A program made the position numbers and the translations under genes. Positions 32,160 to 43,689 of a stretch of DNA of 64,000 nt are shown piece after piece; position 1 is the first letter of the stretch, and every line of letters starts with the position of its first letter. The stretch covers positions 106,339,213 through 106,403,212 of the forward strand of contig CM077163.1 in assembly GCA_039583875.1 (NCBI GenBank), in the 5' to 3' direction. This DNA is from Platanthera guangdongensis (Eukaryota > Streptophyta > Magnoliopsida > Asparagales > Orchidaceae). The notes below the pieces were generated by a model. The model searched no databases. It saw only the letters and a program-made list of their open reading frames with translations, and had not been told where the DNA came from.

Positions 32160-33731
32160 TCATAGCATACCACAGAACAATGATTATGCAAGCACCAGAC
32201 CTCCAATTTGCAACTTGAATAAGTTTGCTATCTGGAAGGCAAGAATCAGGCTATATATGAACTCAATTGATGAAGACATATAAAACTCTATTTTGACAGG
32301 TCCCCCTCAACATACAGATGCTACTACATCTACCAGTACACATGCTGTTCCACCACCTGAGTGCACAGAGGCATAGAAAAAGGCCATGATAGCAGATGCC
32401 AAGGCCAAGAATATTCTGGCTCAATCTATGTCAGATGACATATTCTAAAAGGTAGCTGAGTGCTCATCTTAAAAAGCTATCTGGGACTCTCTCAACCAGA
32501 TGGTTGCTGGATCAGTAGATGAGAGAAAGGACACGAGATCAACCCTCATCTCCCAGTATGAAAACTTCAAGAAAAAAGAATCTGAGTTTGTCAGTGATAT
32601 GTACAACAGACTAAGCTCAATCATCAATGAGCTGAAGACTTTGGACAAGGATATCACTCTCACGAAGTGAATTACAAGATTCTCATATGCTTCCCTAGCT
32701 CATGGGATTGCAGAATATGGCCAATCAAGGAGGCCAGAAGATTAAATGAGATTTCCACTGAATCTCTTCTTGGAAAGCTCAAATCTTATGAGAAGCTAAT
32801 AAAGCCAAGAGAAGCTGCAGAGCAGAAGACACCTCCACCAACAAGAAAAGTGCAAAGCATAGCTTTCAAAGCTTCAGAAGAATCAGAAACTCCAACAGCA
32901 AGTGAAGAACTTCTGAGTCTCTTAGCCAAAAGATTCTATAAGATGGCAAAGAAGGACTTCAGAAGAAAGTCATCCAGGCAAGATGACAAGCCCAGGTATG
33001 ACAAGACAACCACTAAAGAAATTGTTTGTTTTAGGTGCAGGAAACTAGGACACTTCATATCAAAGTGTTCAGAAAATCAAAAAAAGGAAAGAAGAAGAGA
33101 AAAAGACTCCAGAAAATAGCACTACAGCAAGCCATCCTCCAGCAAGCATAAAAGAAAGGAGAAAGGCTTTGTGGCTGAGACCTGGAGTGACACAGATGAA
33201 GAATCTTCATCCTCTAGCTCCAATGAAGATGAAGAGGAGGCAAAGGCAAGGGAAGTCTGCCTTATGGCAATTAATGCATCCTGCAGTCCATCTGAAGCTG
33301 AGTATTCAGATAATGAAGAATCATCAGAATCTGAGGCAGATCAGGTACTATCCTCTTTTGATTATAATTCAGATCATTTTAAAACTGAATTCAAATCATT
33401 ATGTATTGATTTAATTAACTCTGAAAATGAAATCAAAACACTTAGAGAAAAACTGTCTGATCAAGAAAACTTTATTTCTGAAAACATTAAGTTAAAAGAT
33501 GAATTAACTTTTGCCAATGAACAAATCATATCATTAAAAACTGAATTGGCTGAGGCAAGGCAACCTGAAGAATCACTAAATGGGAGAAGTATCAAGCTGA
33601 TGAACATCACAAGCACAGTGAATGTCAGGCTTAATGACAAGTTGGGCTTAGGTGATTCATTAAGCCTACCCCCGCTGATTCTGAAAAATATCTTAACACC
33701 AATAAAATTTGTTTCAGAAAAAGGTATGTAA
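32160..33731 (+). pseudogene. Sirevirus-like gag with zinc knuckle and coiled coil
   Basis: Starts around NNDYASTRPPICNLNKFAIW (32176 on), the usual copia gag N-terminus; no ATG is in that frame nearby. Body: KAKNILAQSMSDDIF, then STLISQYENFKKKESEFVSD. Stops occur near 32283, 32376, 32449 and 32670. The CCHC knuckle CFRCRKLGHFISKC is at about 33028-33070. A second open frame (33171-33731) has an acidic Ser/Glu start, ..ETWSDTDEESSSSSSNEDEE, then a coiled coil. An acidic segment followed by a coiled coil after the knuckle is common in Sirevirus-type elements and supports that assignment. Confidence 0.82.
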
Positions 33732-33829
33732 AAGATAGACAATAACAATAATATCAAACAAACAGAAGTAAAACAAAAGAATAATAAAAAGTGAAAGAAT
33801 ACGAAAAATCCTAAACATAACAATGTTCA

Positions 33830-34090
33830 ACAGATTTCGTCGAACTCAGATCGATGAAATGTGTACAGTTCGTCGAACTCAAGTCGACAAACTCCGAACA
33901 CAAATTTCCATTATAATTATTCGCTGAACTACGATCGACGAAACCAGTTTGGTTCATCGACCGGAGATCGACGATTTTGGGGCCCAGAAAATGAATACTT
34001 TTATTCTCTGAGTGGAGTTCGACAAATTCATCTCCATTCGTTGACCTCAGATCGACGAACTTACTTGAATTCGTCGAACCTAGTTCAGTT
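33830..34090. repeat. TCGACGA motif array between gag and protease
   Basis: At least eight TCGTCGAAC or GATCGACGA motifs inside the internal domain, read through by an open frame (33861-34283) whose Arg/Tyr/Asn-rich product looks like a by-product of the array. The motif is the same as in the LTR and after pol. Confidence 0.8.
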
Positions 34091-34319
34091 TAACAGAAAC
34101 TTTAATTCTTTCAGAACTTATAATCAACCAAGATCTTCAATTAACCAATTTAATCAATGGATAATTCCACCAAGAAGATATCATCCCTTAAGTTATAAAG
34201 GTCAACCTGAATATTCATATATTTCCAGTTTTAATTATGTAAAGAAAGAAGGACCCAAGGTAACCTGGGTCAAGAATAGCTAATCTGTTTTATTACCGTT
34301 GAAAGACTATCCCAGCACA

Positions 34320-37300
34320 GAGCAATAGTGGTATTTGGATAGTGGATGTTCAAAATATATGACTGAAAATAAGGACAACCTAATCAACTACAAGTCAAAG
34401 CTAGGAACCAAAGTAATATTTGGTTATTCCAATTTTGGCCAGACTGAAGGATATGAAAAGGTCAAAATTGGAGCAGTCATCTTCAGGAATATTGATTATA
34501 TAAATAGACTGAAGCATAACCTTATCTCCATAAGTCTGTTATGTGATGAAAGGTTTCAGGAATCATTTAATAAAACTTCCTGTATTATTACTTTAGTAGA
34601 TAACCTAGTAGTATTAACAGGAACTAGAGTAGGAAACATTTATGTAGTTAATTTCCAGTGAGCTAAATCTGAAATATGTTTATTTAATCAAACTAGCAAT
34701 AATAATTAACTTTGGTATAGGAGATTAGGACATGTTAACTTGAAAAACATTGCTAAACTCTCTATGGACAACCTTGTCAGAGGAGTGCCTTCTTCCCCCT
34801 ACAAGAAGCAAAGCCTTTGCAGGGCTTGTCAGTTAGGCAAGCAGTATAAAAATAGTTTTAAATCTGTAAATACAAGTGACTCACCTACAATATTGTACTT
34901 GCTACATATGGACCTTTTTGGCCTTATTGGTGTACAAAGACTAGGAGTGAAATCGTATACTTTAGTGATTGTAGATGACTTCTCAAGATTCACTTGGGTA
35001 TTCTTTCTGAGATCTAAGTCAGATAACTTCAAGGTTCTTACAGATTTTCTCAAGAACATACAGATTAAGTATTCTACTCTAGTTGCATTGATCAGAAGTG
35101 ATCATGGTACTGAGTTTGAGTCTCTTCTTATATAATTGTTCTGTGAGAAGGAAGGTATCAGACACTGCTTCTCAGCTCCTAGAGCTCCTCAACAAAATGA
35201 GTTTGCTGAAAGGAAAAAAATAGAACCCTTATTGAATATGCAGGCACGTTACTTGCAGATGCTCACTTGCCCCTATCCTTTTGGGCACATGCTGTGAGCA
35301 CAAAAACTATGTACTGAATAGATGTCTGATACAAGCTCAAGAAAAAGACTCCTTTTGAGCTACTTAAAGGGAAGAAACCTAAAGTAGATTACTTTAAAAT
35401 TTTTCGTTGCATTTGCTACAGTCACGACAATAATAAAAAACACATTAGAAAGTTTGAAGCCAAAGTTGAAATAGGAATTTTTCTTGGATATTCACAAGTA
35501 AGCAAGACTTATAGGGTTTATAATAAATCAACCATGAAAATGGAAGAATCCATTCATATTCCTTTTGATGAAACAAAAATATTTCTTCTGCCAGTGAGAC
35601 TTTGCAGGAACCAAATCTGTGTGAGAAGTTGGATTCATTAACCCTCACCAATGAGGCTATTATCCATCCTTATCCACAAATTACTGAAGAGAGTGAAGAT
35701 GAAGACACTGAACTTAGTGTAGAGCCAACAACAGATATAATTCCACAAGAGAAATTAATTCCCCAAGCTGTTGTTTAACTAACTCGTCGTTCTGAATTTG
35801 TCACACTTAGAGATCACCCTATATCTCAAGTGATTGGAGACATTTTAGTTGGCGTGCAGAAAGGGAATCAACTCCACCAGGACATGATGCATGCCTGCTT
35901 CATATCTCAAATTGAGCCCCAATACATAAAAGATGCTGAGCAAGATCAACACTGTATCATTGCAATGCAGGAGGAGCTCAACCAATTTGAGAGATACAGA
36001 GTTTGGGATTTAGTTCCAAGACCCAAAGACTACCCAGTCATTGGAACTAAATGGGTATTCAGAAACAAACTTGATGCTCAAGGTATTATCATAAAGAATA
36101 AAGCCAGACTAGTTACTCAAGGATACAGACAAGAGGAAGGCATAGACTATGACTAGACATTTGCACCTATTGCAAGGCTTGAAAAAATCAGAATTTTCCT
36201 TGCATATGCAGCATATAAGAAGTTCACTGTATACAAGATGGATGTCAAAAGTGCATTCCTTAATGGTGAACATAAAGAAGAGGTCTATGTAGAACAACCA
36301 TATGGTTTTATTTCTCCTACTCATCTATCTTATGTTTTTAAATTGCATAAGGCTCTCTATGGTCTAAAGAAAGCTCCAAGAGCTTAGTATGAAACCTTAG
36401 CTAGCTATCTTTTAGAGCATAAATTTTCTAGAGGCATAGTAGATATGACCTTATTCATTAAGCATCATCATGATAAAATATTATTAGTACAAATATGTGT
36501 AGATGATATTATATTTGGTTATACAGATTCCAAACTATGCAAAAGGTTCTCCAACCTTATGTATTCCAAGTTTGAAATGAGTAGCATGGATGATATCTCC
36601 TACTTTCTTGATCTCCAAGTGAAGCAGTCTCCTGATGACATCTTTTTATCAGAATCTAAATATGACAAGGAGCTAATAAAAAGGTTTGGGATGGATGATG
36701 CTTGATCAAAGAATATACCTATTGCTACAAATGTTGTAATTGATTCTGCTGAATATGGGAAACCTGTAGATCAGAAATTATATAGGGCCATTGTTGGGTC
36801 TCTATTATATCTTATAGCAAGTAGACCATACATTATGTTTGCAACATGACTTTGTGCTAGATTCCAGGTGAACCCTAAAGAATCTCACCTTATTTTCCTA
36901 AAAAGAATTTTAAGATATATAAAGAGTTGCCCTAATCTAGGACTCTGGTATACAACTGAGTCAGAATTTGAGTTAACTAGATACTCTGATGCTGACTTTG
37001 CTGGATATAGAGTAGACAAGAAGAGAACATCAAGGACATGTCAGTTCCTTGGTGATAGTCTAGTGTCATGGTTTTGCTAGAAGCAAACATTTGTGTCTAC
37101 TTCAACAGCAGAAGCTGAATATATTGCAGCTGGCAGTTGTTGTTCACATATGCTGTGGATTCAAAACCAACTCTTAGATCATGGTAACAACTTAAATAAT
37201 TCAAATCTGCTGTATGATAATACAAGTGCAATTTCTATTGCACAGAATCCAGAGCATCATAGTAGGAGTAAGCATATAGATATAAGACATCATTTCATTA

Positions 37301-37449
37301 AAGAGTGTGTCAACAAAAAGAAAATTAATCTCATCTTTGTCTCTACTTATTTGCAAAATGCAGATATCTTCACTAAACCCTTGGATGAGAAAAAACATCT
37401 GTTCTTTATGAATCAGGTAGGTATGATCAATGGAGATCCATTAATTTAA
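34320..37449 (+). pseudogene. Sirevirus-like pol: protease, integrase, RT, RNase H
   Basis: Protease: YLDSGCSKYMTENKDNLINY at about 34335. Pre-integrase and integrase: SLCRACQLGKQYKNSF, LYLLHMDLFGLIGVQRLGVK, VIVDDFSRFTWVFFLRSKSD and a second Asp in LIRSDHGTEFESL; the rest (35130-35400) is broken. RT from about 35830: [36 protein letters not shown] and the catalytic QICVDDIIFGYTD at about 36490-36530. RNase H: ELTRYSDADFAGYRVDK, STSTAEAEYIAAGSCCSHML and YDNTSAISIAQNPEHHSRSK, ending at TAA at 37447-37449. At least ten stops interrupt the whole. Confidence 0.88.
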
Positions 37450-37740
37450 TTTTTTGTTTGTGGTCGAAGAATTTTCCACAGTTCGTCAAGTGGAGATCGA
37501 CGAACTGAGAAAAGTTCTTGAGAAATTCGTCTACATGAGATCGACGAACTCTCTGTGTGTGAAGTTATTTTCGTCGAATGGAGATCGACGATATTGCTTT
37601 AGAAAATTTTCGTCGACCTGAGATCGACGAAAATGATTCCCTTCTTCTGACTGAGATCGACGAACTCTTTCATCAATAAAAGTTTTCGTCGACCTGAGAT
37701 TGAAGAATTTTTATTTTTCGCTAGACGGAGTCTGCCGCTT
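37450..37740. repeat. TCGACGA hairpin array directly after pol
   Basis: Six or more copies of TTCGTCGA..GAGATCGACGAA. The best is a perfect 10-bp stem, TTTTCGTCGA (37607-37616) and TCGACGAAAA (37624-37633), with a 7-nt loop. Confidence 0.88.
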
Positions 37741-37809
37741 CATAGTCTGAAAACCATATATCTAGGTTTTCTTTGAGCTCCATCCCGTGCTTTATGTTCC
37801 CCTTGCACT

Positions 37810-37833
37810 TGATCTCTCTGTTTTCTTTTGCAG
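37810..37833 (+). promoter_or_regulatory. Splice-acceptor-like sequence before the extra ORF
   Basis: A pyrimidine-rich run ending TTTTCTTTTGCAG at 37833. With the later solo LTR (37840-40574) and one duplicated target site left out, the AG would lie 8 nt before the ATG of the extra ORF. This suggests the ORF is expressed from a spliced RNA. No donor was identified. Confidence 0.4.
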
Positions 37834-37913
37834 GGGAACTGCAACGCCCCTAAAATCGTAATCGAGCTGGTCGCGTCCTAAGAAATTTTTGGTGTCTGTA
37901 TAGGGGTACATGT

Positions 37914-38695
37914 TGTAACGTCCCTAGCCGATATAATGTGATAGCATCACGGCTACGCTCTAGGCGGCGCTACCGGGCTGCAACCAAAGCACCCCAACCC
38001 CTATACCTCCACAGGCGGGTTGTTGGTGGCCACAGCCTCCCTTTTATGAGCGAACTCGACAGTTAAGCTAGGACGTATGGGGACTTCCCAGGAGGTCACC
38101 CATCCAAGTACTACTCTCACCCATCCATAGTTAAGCGTGCTCAGGCTGGAGCAGTCCTGGGATGGGTGACCTCCTGGGAAGTCCCCACACTGTCCGCTTA
38201 ACGGAAGAATTTCACTCATCAAAGGGAGGTTGTGGGCACAAACCACACGCCTGTGGAGGGAGAGGGGTTGGGGTGCTTGGGCTGCAGCCCGGTAATGGTC
38301 TAACGAAGGCCTAGTGGGTTGAGCCCCAGGGACGGCCCAGGCGACGTTACAATAAAAAGTGCACTTTTTATTGTAACGTCCCCACGCCCCAGCGTGTATT
38401 CTAATTTCCACCTGGTCCGGTTTCGATTACCGGGGTGCAGCTCAATTGGTGATGAGAGTTGAAAGAACTCCATAGTTAATCGTGCTCGGGCTGGAGTATT
38501 ACTAGGATGGGTGAACTCTTGGGAAGTCCCCGTAGTGCGGGCTTGACTATCGAGTTTACCTCATCAAAGGGAGGCTGTGGCCACCAACAACCCGCCAGTG
38601 GATGGAGAGGGGTTGGGGTGCTTGGGCTGTAGCCCGGTAACCGGAACCGGACCTGGTGGAAATTAGAGTACATGCTGGGGGGCGGGGACGTCACA
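37914..38695. mobile_element. 5S-rRNA-bearing (Cassandra-like) LTR sequences, fold-back plus direct copy
   Basis: Two parts. 37914-38351 is an inverted repeat: the left arm starts TGTAACGTCCC and the right arm ends GACGTTACA; each carries a 5S rRNA-like 3' half (GATGGGTGACCTCCTGGGAA), minus strand at about 38080-38120 and plus strand at about 38125-38188. 38372-38695 is a 324-bp plus-strand LTR-like unit, TGTAACGTCCCC..GACGTCACA, with 5S similarity at 38471-38530. Cassandra elements are known short LTR elements with 5S-derived Pol III promoter sequence in the LTR; the assignment rests on that feature. I found no clear target duplication around the whole block. Confidence 0.7.
38343..38380. 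repeat. Perfect 38-bp palindrome
   Basis: Left half GACGTTACAATAAAAAGTG (38343-38361), right half its exact reverse complement (38362-38380). It consists of two facing LTR ends (GACGTTACA and TGTAACGTC) around a palindromic 20-bp centre. Confidence 0.95.
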
Positions 38696-38699
38696 CACA

Positions 38700-39037
38700 G
38701 CCTAGGACACGGACGTGTCCAAGGCCGTGTCATTCTCTATGTTGGCCGGCTGTGTCCAGAAAAGGACACGGCAGGAAACACGGCAGCATGACACGGGCGT
38801 GTCAAGGGACATGGGCATGTCCATACTCGTGTCGCCACCCGTGTTCCCAAGTGTCGTGTTGGTTGGCATGGCGGTTACTAGTAACACGCCCCTAGGTCTC
38901 GGACGTGTCGGAAACCGACACGTGCGTGTCAGGTTGAGACACAGGACTATCTTGACCCGTGTCCTCTTCTGTACTCTACGATCGTGTCTGGATCGAGGCA
39001 CACGACATGAGACACGGCTGTGTGCAAGGCCGTGTTC
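38700..39037. repeat. Palindromic array (GACACG/CGTGTC) upstream of the solo-LTR TATA box
   Basis: GGACACGGACGTGTCC at 38704-38719, followed by many ACACGGCAG, GACACGGGCGTGTC and AAGGCCGTGT motifs. The last motif ends about 47 bp before the TATA box at 39084. Confidence 0.82.
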
Positions 39038-40580
39038 GGCCCAGGTTTGAGTATTTTTGGGCAGATCTGAGCTGTTTGTTTTCTTTAAATAAGATCTGAC
39101 GGCCCAGATGTGTTCCACTTTTATTTTCTCTTTAACATTATCTGCCTAAATAGTTAGAGAGAGGAGAGAGCAATAAGGAAGGAAGAGGAGGAATCTGGCC
39201 ACCGGAGGAGCATCGGAGCACTGATTCGAGAACCGATACCAGATCCGCGGAGGAAATTCAATTGTAAAGCCTTCTATCCGTATAGAATTCCATGGCGCAA
39301 AAGCGTACTACAAGGGTAACGATTCTCTACTTGAACATGTGAAGCTATCCTTCTTTTGCATAGGGAAACCCGCTCCCGCGAGTGTGCGGTGAGTGTACGG
39401 TGTTCCTTGGGTTTGACGTGAATAGTCCCCCTTGTGTTGTATATAGAGTCTGGAACCGAAGTACATACATAGGCATTGTGTGTGAAGCCTACCCGGACGT
39501 GTTGGTCTGGATCAGTGATGTTGTATTTTGTATGGTTTGCCGGAGAAGACTCCGTGTTTTGTGTTTTTTACGGGTTTCTACACGGTAGATTGCAACAGGG
39601 ATCCTTGGGGATTAACTCCAAGGCGCACATGGAAAACTAAGTGGAAACGTAGTTCTGCTAACTTGGCGGCCGGGGAGCCAGCCTTGAACATAACTGGGTT
39701 ATGTGATGTTTGGATATGATTTGGGATCCGAGAGAAGCTTGGCCCGTGCATACGTCTTAAAGTGACTATGCGGAGTGAGCAACGGGCAAGTGGAATCGGA
39801 CCTGGGCTATATGGTTCGGTACTAGAGACCCATAGAGGGACTGGCCGTTGGCATAGTCCGGAGCCTTAGGCAGTGGTCAGAAAGGCTACAGTGCTCACGA
39901 TGTTGCCATCCCGGGGATGGTGGTGAAGCCACGGAATTGACTGTATTCACCAAAAATGTGCCCTAAGTGCACGCGATGTTTGGCCGTGCGAGCTTACACC
40001 TGTGGTGAAGTACGTTTGTACTTTATTGTTTAGCTGGGCTAATGAAATGCAGGGAAGGAGCACCGCCATCCCGAATAAGGGGCGGGGTAGTTATAATTTG
40101 GTCGGCTTTTGCTGACCGTTACTTTGTTTGCCACCGTGTGGTGGAATGTTGCTTGCAGGTACTGCGGAGCCAAGTACCAAATAGCGGTCAGAAGCCCATG
40201 TTGCCGAGCTGTCCATCGAAGGCCAAAGCGAATTGTTGTTTTTATCTTTGTCAAGTGTGGCCGGCCTTCGAGCCGATGTATGCAAAACATTACTTTGTTA
40301 AGTCAACTCTTGTAAGGCCATAAGGCCATGTACTTTCAGTGTATTTGTTATTTCATTCCTATGGTAGTATATGGACATTCATGATAGTTGTTATTCAATT
40401 ATGAGTTCTTTCCAACTGTTTAAAAGCTTTCGCTAGAATGCTCTGTGCTAGGACGAGTAGTCGTAGTTGGATATTTGATATTCTTATATAACCCTTCTGA
40501 CTGTCTGTGGTATATGGCGTCGGGATCCAGTTGGACCTTCTGTTATATGCCATACGACGGATGGCGGTGTTAAACGAACA

Positions 40581-41945
40581 ATGACGATTCCGGAGAGTTC
40601 TTTGGTGGCGATGAAGATTGACATGGGTTTAGACATCGATTTTGAATCCTTCCAACATTCCGATCAAGTTTTTCTAGACATACTGAAACTGTTTGAGGAC
40701 CAACAACTGAAGAACTTCATGACAACAAGAATTAAGATAGATGAAACAAAGATAAGAGAATGGGTATTTACCTACTCAACTCTAGATGCCGATACAATGA
40801 ACGAGAATATATCTAGTAACACGATTTCTCTAACCCCCACCGTGTTAACTAAATTTTTTGGATTGATGAATGGTGATGAAGATATAGAAATGGATAGTAT
40901 TGAATATGATAACATGCTAATTAAAATGGGTCATGTTGGATAAAACCCTAATAAATTACTATAGAAGAATTTGTCGTCTGAATACAAATTCCTTACTGAT
41001 GTTGTCAGGAATGTTCTTTTGGGCAAACACAGCCCACGACTATATCACCATGTGCCAGTTTCTAGTGATGAGTGCTCTGCTTGAGAAGAAATCAGTTAAC
41101 TGGGAAAAACTATTATTTGATTTGATAAAGAAGAAGAATAATAAGAAAGAGGTTTGTTTTGGAAGAGTTCTGGGTATTTTCCTACAGGAGAAAGTTGTTG
41201 AATCCTTGATCTCCCAGGCCATATTCATCAATGCTTCCAAAATCCTTACTTGTACCCTGTTTGGAAGTTGGGAGAGGACTATCTCCAAGCCATCTAAGGA
41301 TTTAACCTCTTCCAAAGGTTTTGAGGGTATAAGAGCTGCAATAGCTGATTCCCCCACCCCCAAAAGTTGTCCCCTCCACCAGCATTCCATCCTCCCAGAT
41401 ACATACACCTCTATCTCAATAACCATCCTCTTCTCCAACTCATACTACCACACCAATTCAATCCACTACACATACTCCAACTCCACCAACTCAATCTCAT
41501 GCTCATACACCAACACCAACACCAATTCCATCTCCTGAGCATCAACCCAAATAAATTCAACCTCTACCAATGCCAGTTCCATATCCAGAACATACTGCAC
41601 CACCTCCATCCCCACTTCCTCCTTATCTGGATGACATTCCCCTCCATAATCTCACATCTATTCCATCTTTTACTATACTCTCATCTCCCATAAATTCTCC
41701 ATCTCTTCATGATGAGCCAATGCCAGACATCACCACTTTTCCTTCATCATCCATCCTCCATGTATCAACTCAGACACCCTCTAATTTCATGGAAATGGAT
41801 TCCCCTTCAATTCCATCTCTTCTGGAACTCCTCACTCCCCTCATATCAAATCTTATATCAGAGGGCATTAAACCTCATGCTGACTATATTGCATCCCTTT
41901 CTGCCATCATCTTTGTTGCCTCCACTGTCCCTTCTTTTGGGAGCC
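40581..41945 (+). pseudogene. Extra ORF with plant transposon-protein-like domain (copy 2, first part)
   Basis: Begins MTIPESSLVAMKIDMGLDID; this copy keeps the N-terminus missing from copy 1 (22212-24955). Domain landmarks: LKLFEDQQLKNFMTTRIKI, REWVFTYSTLDAD, LTKFFGLMNGDEDIEMDS, then after a stop at 40941-40943 KNLSSEYKFLTDVVRN and VVESLISQAIFINASKIL. A Pro/His/Ser-rich linker follows, in several frames. The Athila relative at 41946 interrupts the gene, which continues at 49610. The slot between pol and the 3' LTR is where some Sireviruses carry an envelope-like ORF, but nothing here resembles an envelope protein. Confidence 0.72.
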
Positions 41946-43581
41946 TGATGAGTCCCGTTTATATAGGGCTTTGTGCACTCATCTAGGCCAGTTTTCATGA
42001 CTTTGCACTTCACTTTTCAGTTTTCATTGATATTTCGTTCCCGCTGCGTTTCAAGTTTAGTGCACTTTTTCTAGCCCATGGGTGCGCAATTGCACATTTC
42101 TTTGCTGGGGGTATGGACTTAGTGCTACTCAGGGCTCGTTCCAGTAGTTTTTATTGCATTTTGTTGATTGCTGGAGGGTCCTCCTTTATGAGTTTTAATT
42201 TTGTGCAGGTGGTGCGTTTTCCCCCAAGGCAGGAATTTTGTCTCAAGAAAAACGCACGGTCGTGCTTTTCTTTCACGCACGGTTTGCGTGAAATTGTACG
42301 TTGTAGTCGGCTGGAAGAATGTCGAGCTGAGCTCGACGAATTTCCTCTCGTATGGTTGCGCACTGTTTCTTCGCAACCGTGCACGAAGGAAACGCACGGA
42401 TTTCCTGTAGCTTCCCAGTTTATTCCGTTCTGTGGCTAATCATGCATGTTGTTCACGTACGGGCGGCTGCACCCGTGCGCGAGAAAAATGCACGGTTTCC
42501 TGTTTGTTTCATTTTTCCAGCACTCTGTCGCTACCCATGCGATTTCGTTCACGCACGGGTGGAACCGCCCATGCGCGAAGGAAATGCACAGGTCAACGTT
42601 TCTTCTTTCTCAGGCATTTTTCTGGATATTATTATCGCACGGTTCACGCACCGTCGTGCGCCAGACCGTGCATGACCATTTTTTCTGACTTTTACTATTT
42701 AAGCAGCAGATTTCTTCTAGATCGGGAGCTCTCCGTTTTCCCCCACCATTTCCGCCCCTTTGAGCGGGAACTCATCCCTCCAGCCATCATTTTCTCTCTC
42801 CTCCTTGGAGGGTTGACCCGGCCACCCATTCTCCTCCAAAGAGCTTGCTAAATCTTTATCTCTGACCGCCATCGCCATTGCCGACCTCCAAGCTACTGTT
42901 TGAGTTCTTAGTTGCAAAACTTGTGAGGCATTTCGCTCTGATCCGAATCAGTGACCACAATGCGAAGAAGACGGGTGTGAAGAAGGAAGTAACAGCCCTT
43001 CGGGATGCCGAATTCCTTCCAAAGACCGAGCTAGGATGAGGCTCGACAACCCTCGCTTCCATCCGTGAATCTTGGAGAGCCTTCGAGTTCTTGGTTGTGT
43101 TTCTCCCCATATTTTCTTGGATTTGCTTTAACTTGAACTTGTGCTAGTATGTTTGAGGTTTAATAACCATGTTTTGCTCAAGGTCTTGGTATGGTTTTGT
43201 GTGGTGATTTCTTGATCATGAAGTATGTTGATGAGATTCATATTTGTTAGAGAAAGGTGTGTTTGAGCCGTTCTAGCGACTGCTAGAGGTGCTCGATGCG
43301 AAGAGGTGTTTACGACCCTCGATATTTTTTTCGTCTCCGCATTTACTCTTTGGATTAATTCACCCTGGCGACGCAGTGACGGCGACCTGCACTAGATTAT
43401 TGCTGCTTTGTGTAGGAAACTCAAAATCAAATCCCTCGTTTTTACTTAGCACTTTCATTCATTTCTCTGAAAGCATAATCCATGCTCCATACTTTCACTC
43501 CACGTGAGATCGATACTTGGGGAAGCTACTCCTCTCTTTTATTACTTAGCTGTGAGCGGTAATCTTACCGGTAGCGCATCA
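41946..43581 (+). repeat. 5' LTR of the non-autonomous Athila relative
   Basis: TGATGAGTCCCG start, CATCA end, followed within 7 bases by the PBS. It has a GCACGG/CCGTGC array at 42258-42675, a TATA box CTATTTAAG at 42695-42703 and a leader rich in CTCCTCC. Closely matches 47971-49609 and more distantly 61559-63197. Confidence 0.9.
42258..42675. repeat. Palindromic array (GCACGG/CCGTGC) in LTR
   Basis: Motifs such as CGCACGGTCGTGC, CACGCACGGTTTGCGTG and CGCACGG..ACCGTGC, spaced over about 420 bp and ending about 20 bp before the TATA box. Confidence 0.85.
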
Positions 43582-43587
43582 AGTTTT

Positions 43588-43604
43588 TGGCGCCGTTGCC
43601 GAGA
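43588..43604 (+). other. Primer-binding site (tRNA-Asp-like)
   Basis: TGGCGCCGTTGCCGAGA just inside the 5' LTR, the usual PBS core of Athila/Tat elements. Confidence 0.85.
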
Positions 43605-43689
43605 AGTGATATTGTTGCGTGGATTTTTTTCTTTTGGGAAAAGTTTGAGAGTGTTTTGGTGTTTTTAGTGTTTTCTTTTTGTGAGTGTT

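Larger units (their letters stand above)
37840..40574 (+). mobile_element. Solo gypsy-type LTR (chromovirus-like) with 5S-derived insert
   Basis: Starts TGCAACGCCCC (37840) and ends GGCGGTGTTAAA (40574), the same terminal style as the chromovirus LTR at 5523-8145 (TGTAACACC..GGTGTTACA) but a different family. Flanks GGAAC (37835-37839) and CGAAC (40575-40579) are a plausible 5-bp duplication with one change. It holds a palindromic array (38700-39037), a TATA box (TTTAAATAAG, 39084-39093) and no internal domain. It splits the Sirevirus-like element between its pol-side array and the extra ORF. Confidence 0.75.

Noticed and set aside
38125..38188. A functional 5S rRNA gene
   Set aside because: Only the 3' half of 5S is present, with changes, inside an LTR-like unit with TGTAACG..GACGTTACA ends; a complete 120-nt gene and terminator are absent.
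37909..38700. Target-site duplication around the 5S-bearing block
   Set aside because: Flanks CATGT and CACAG do not match well enough.
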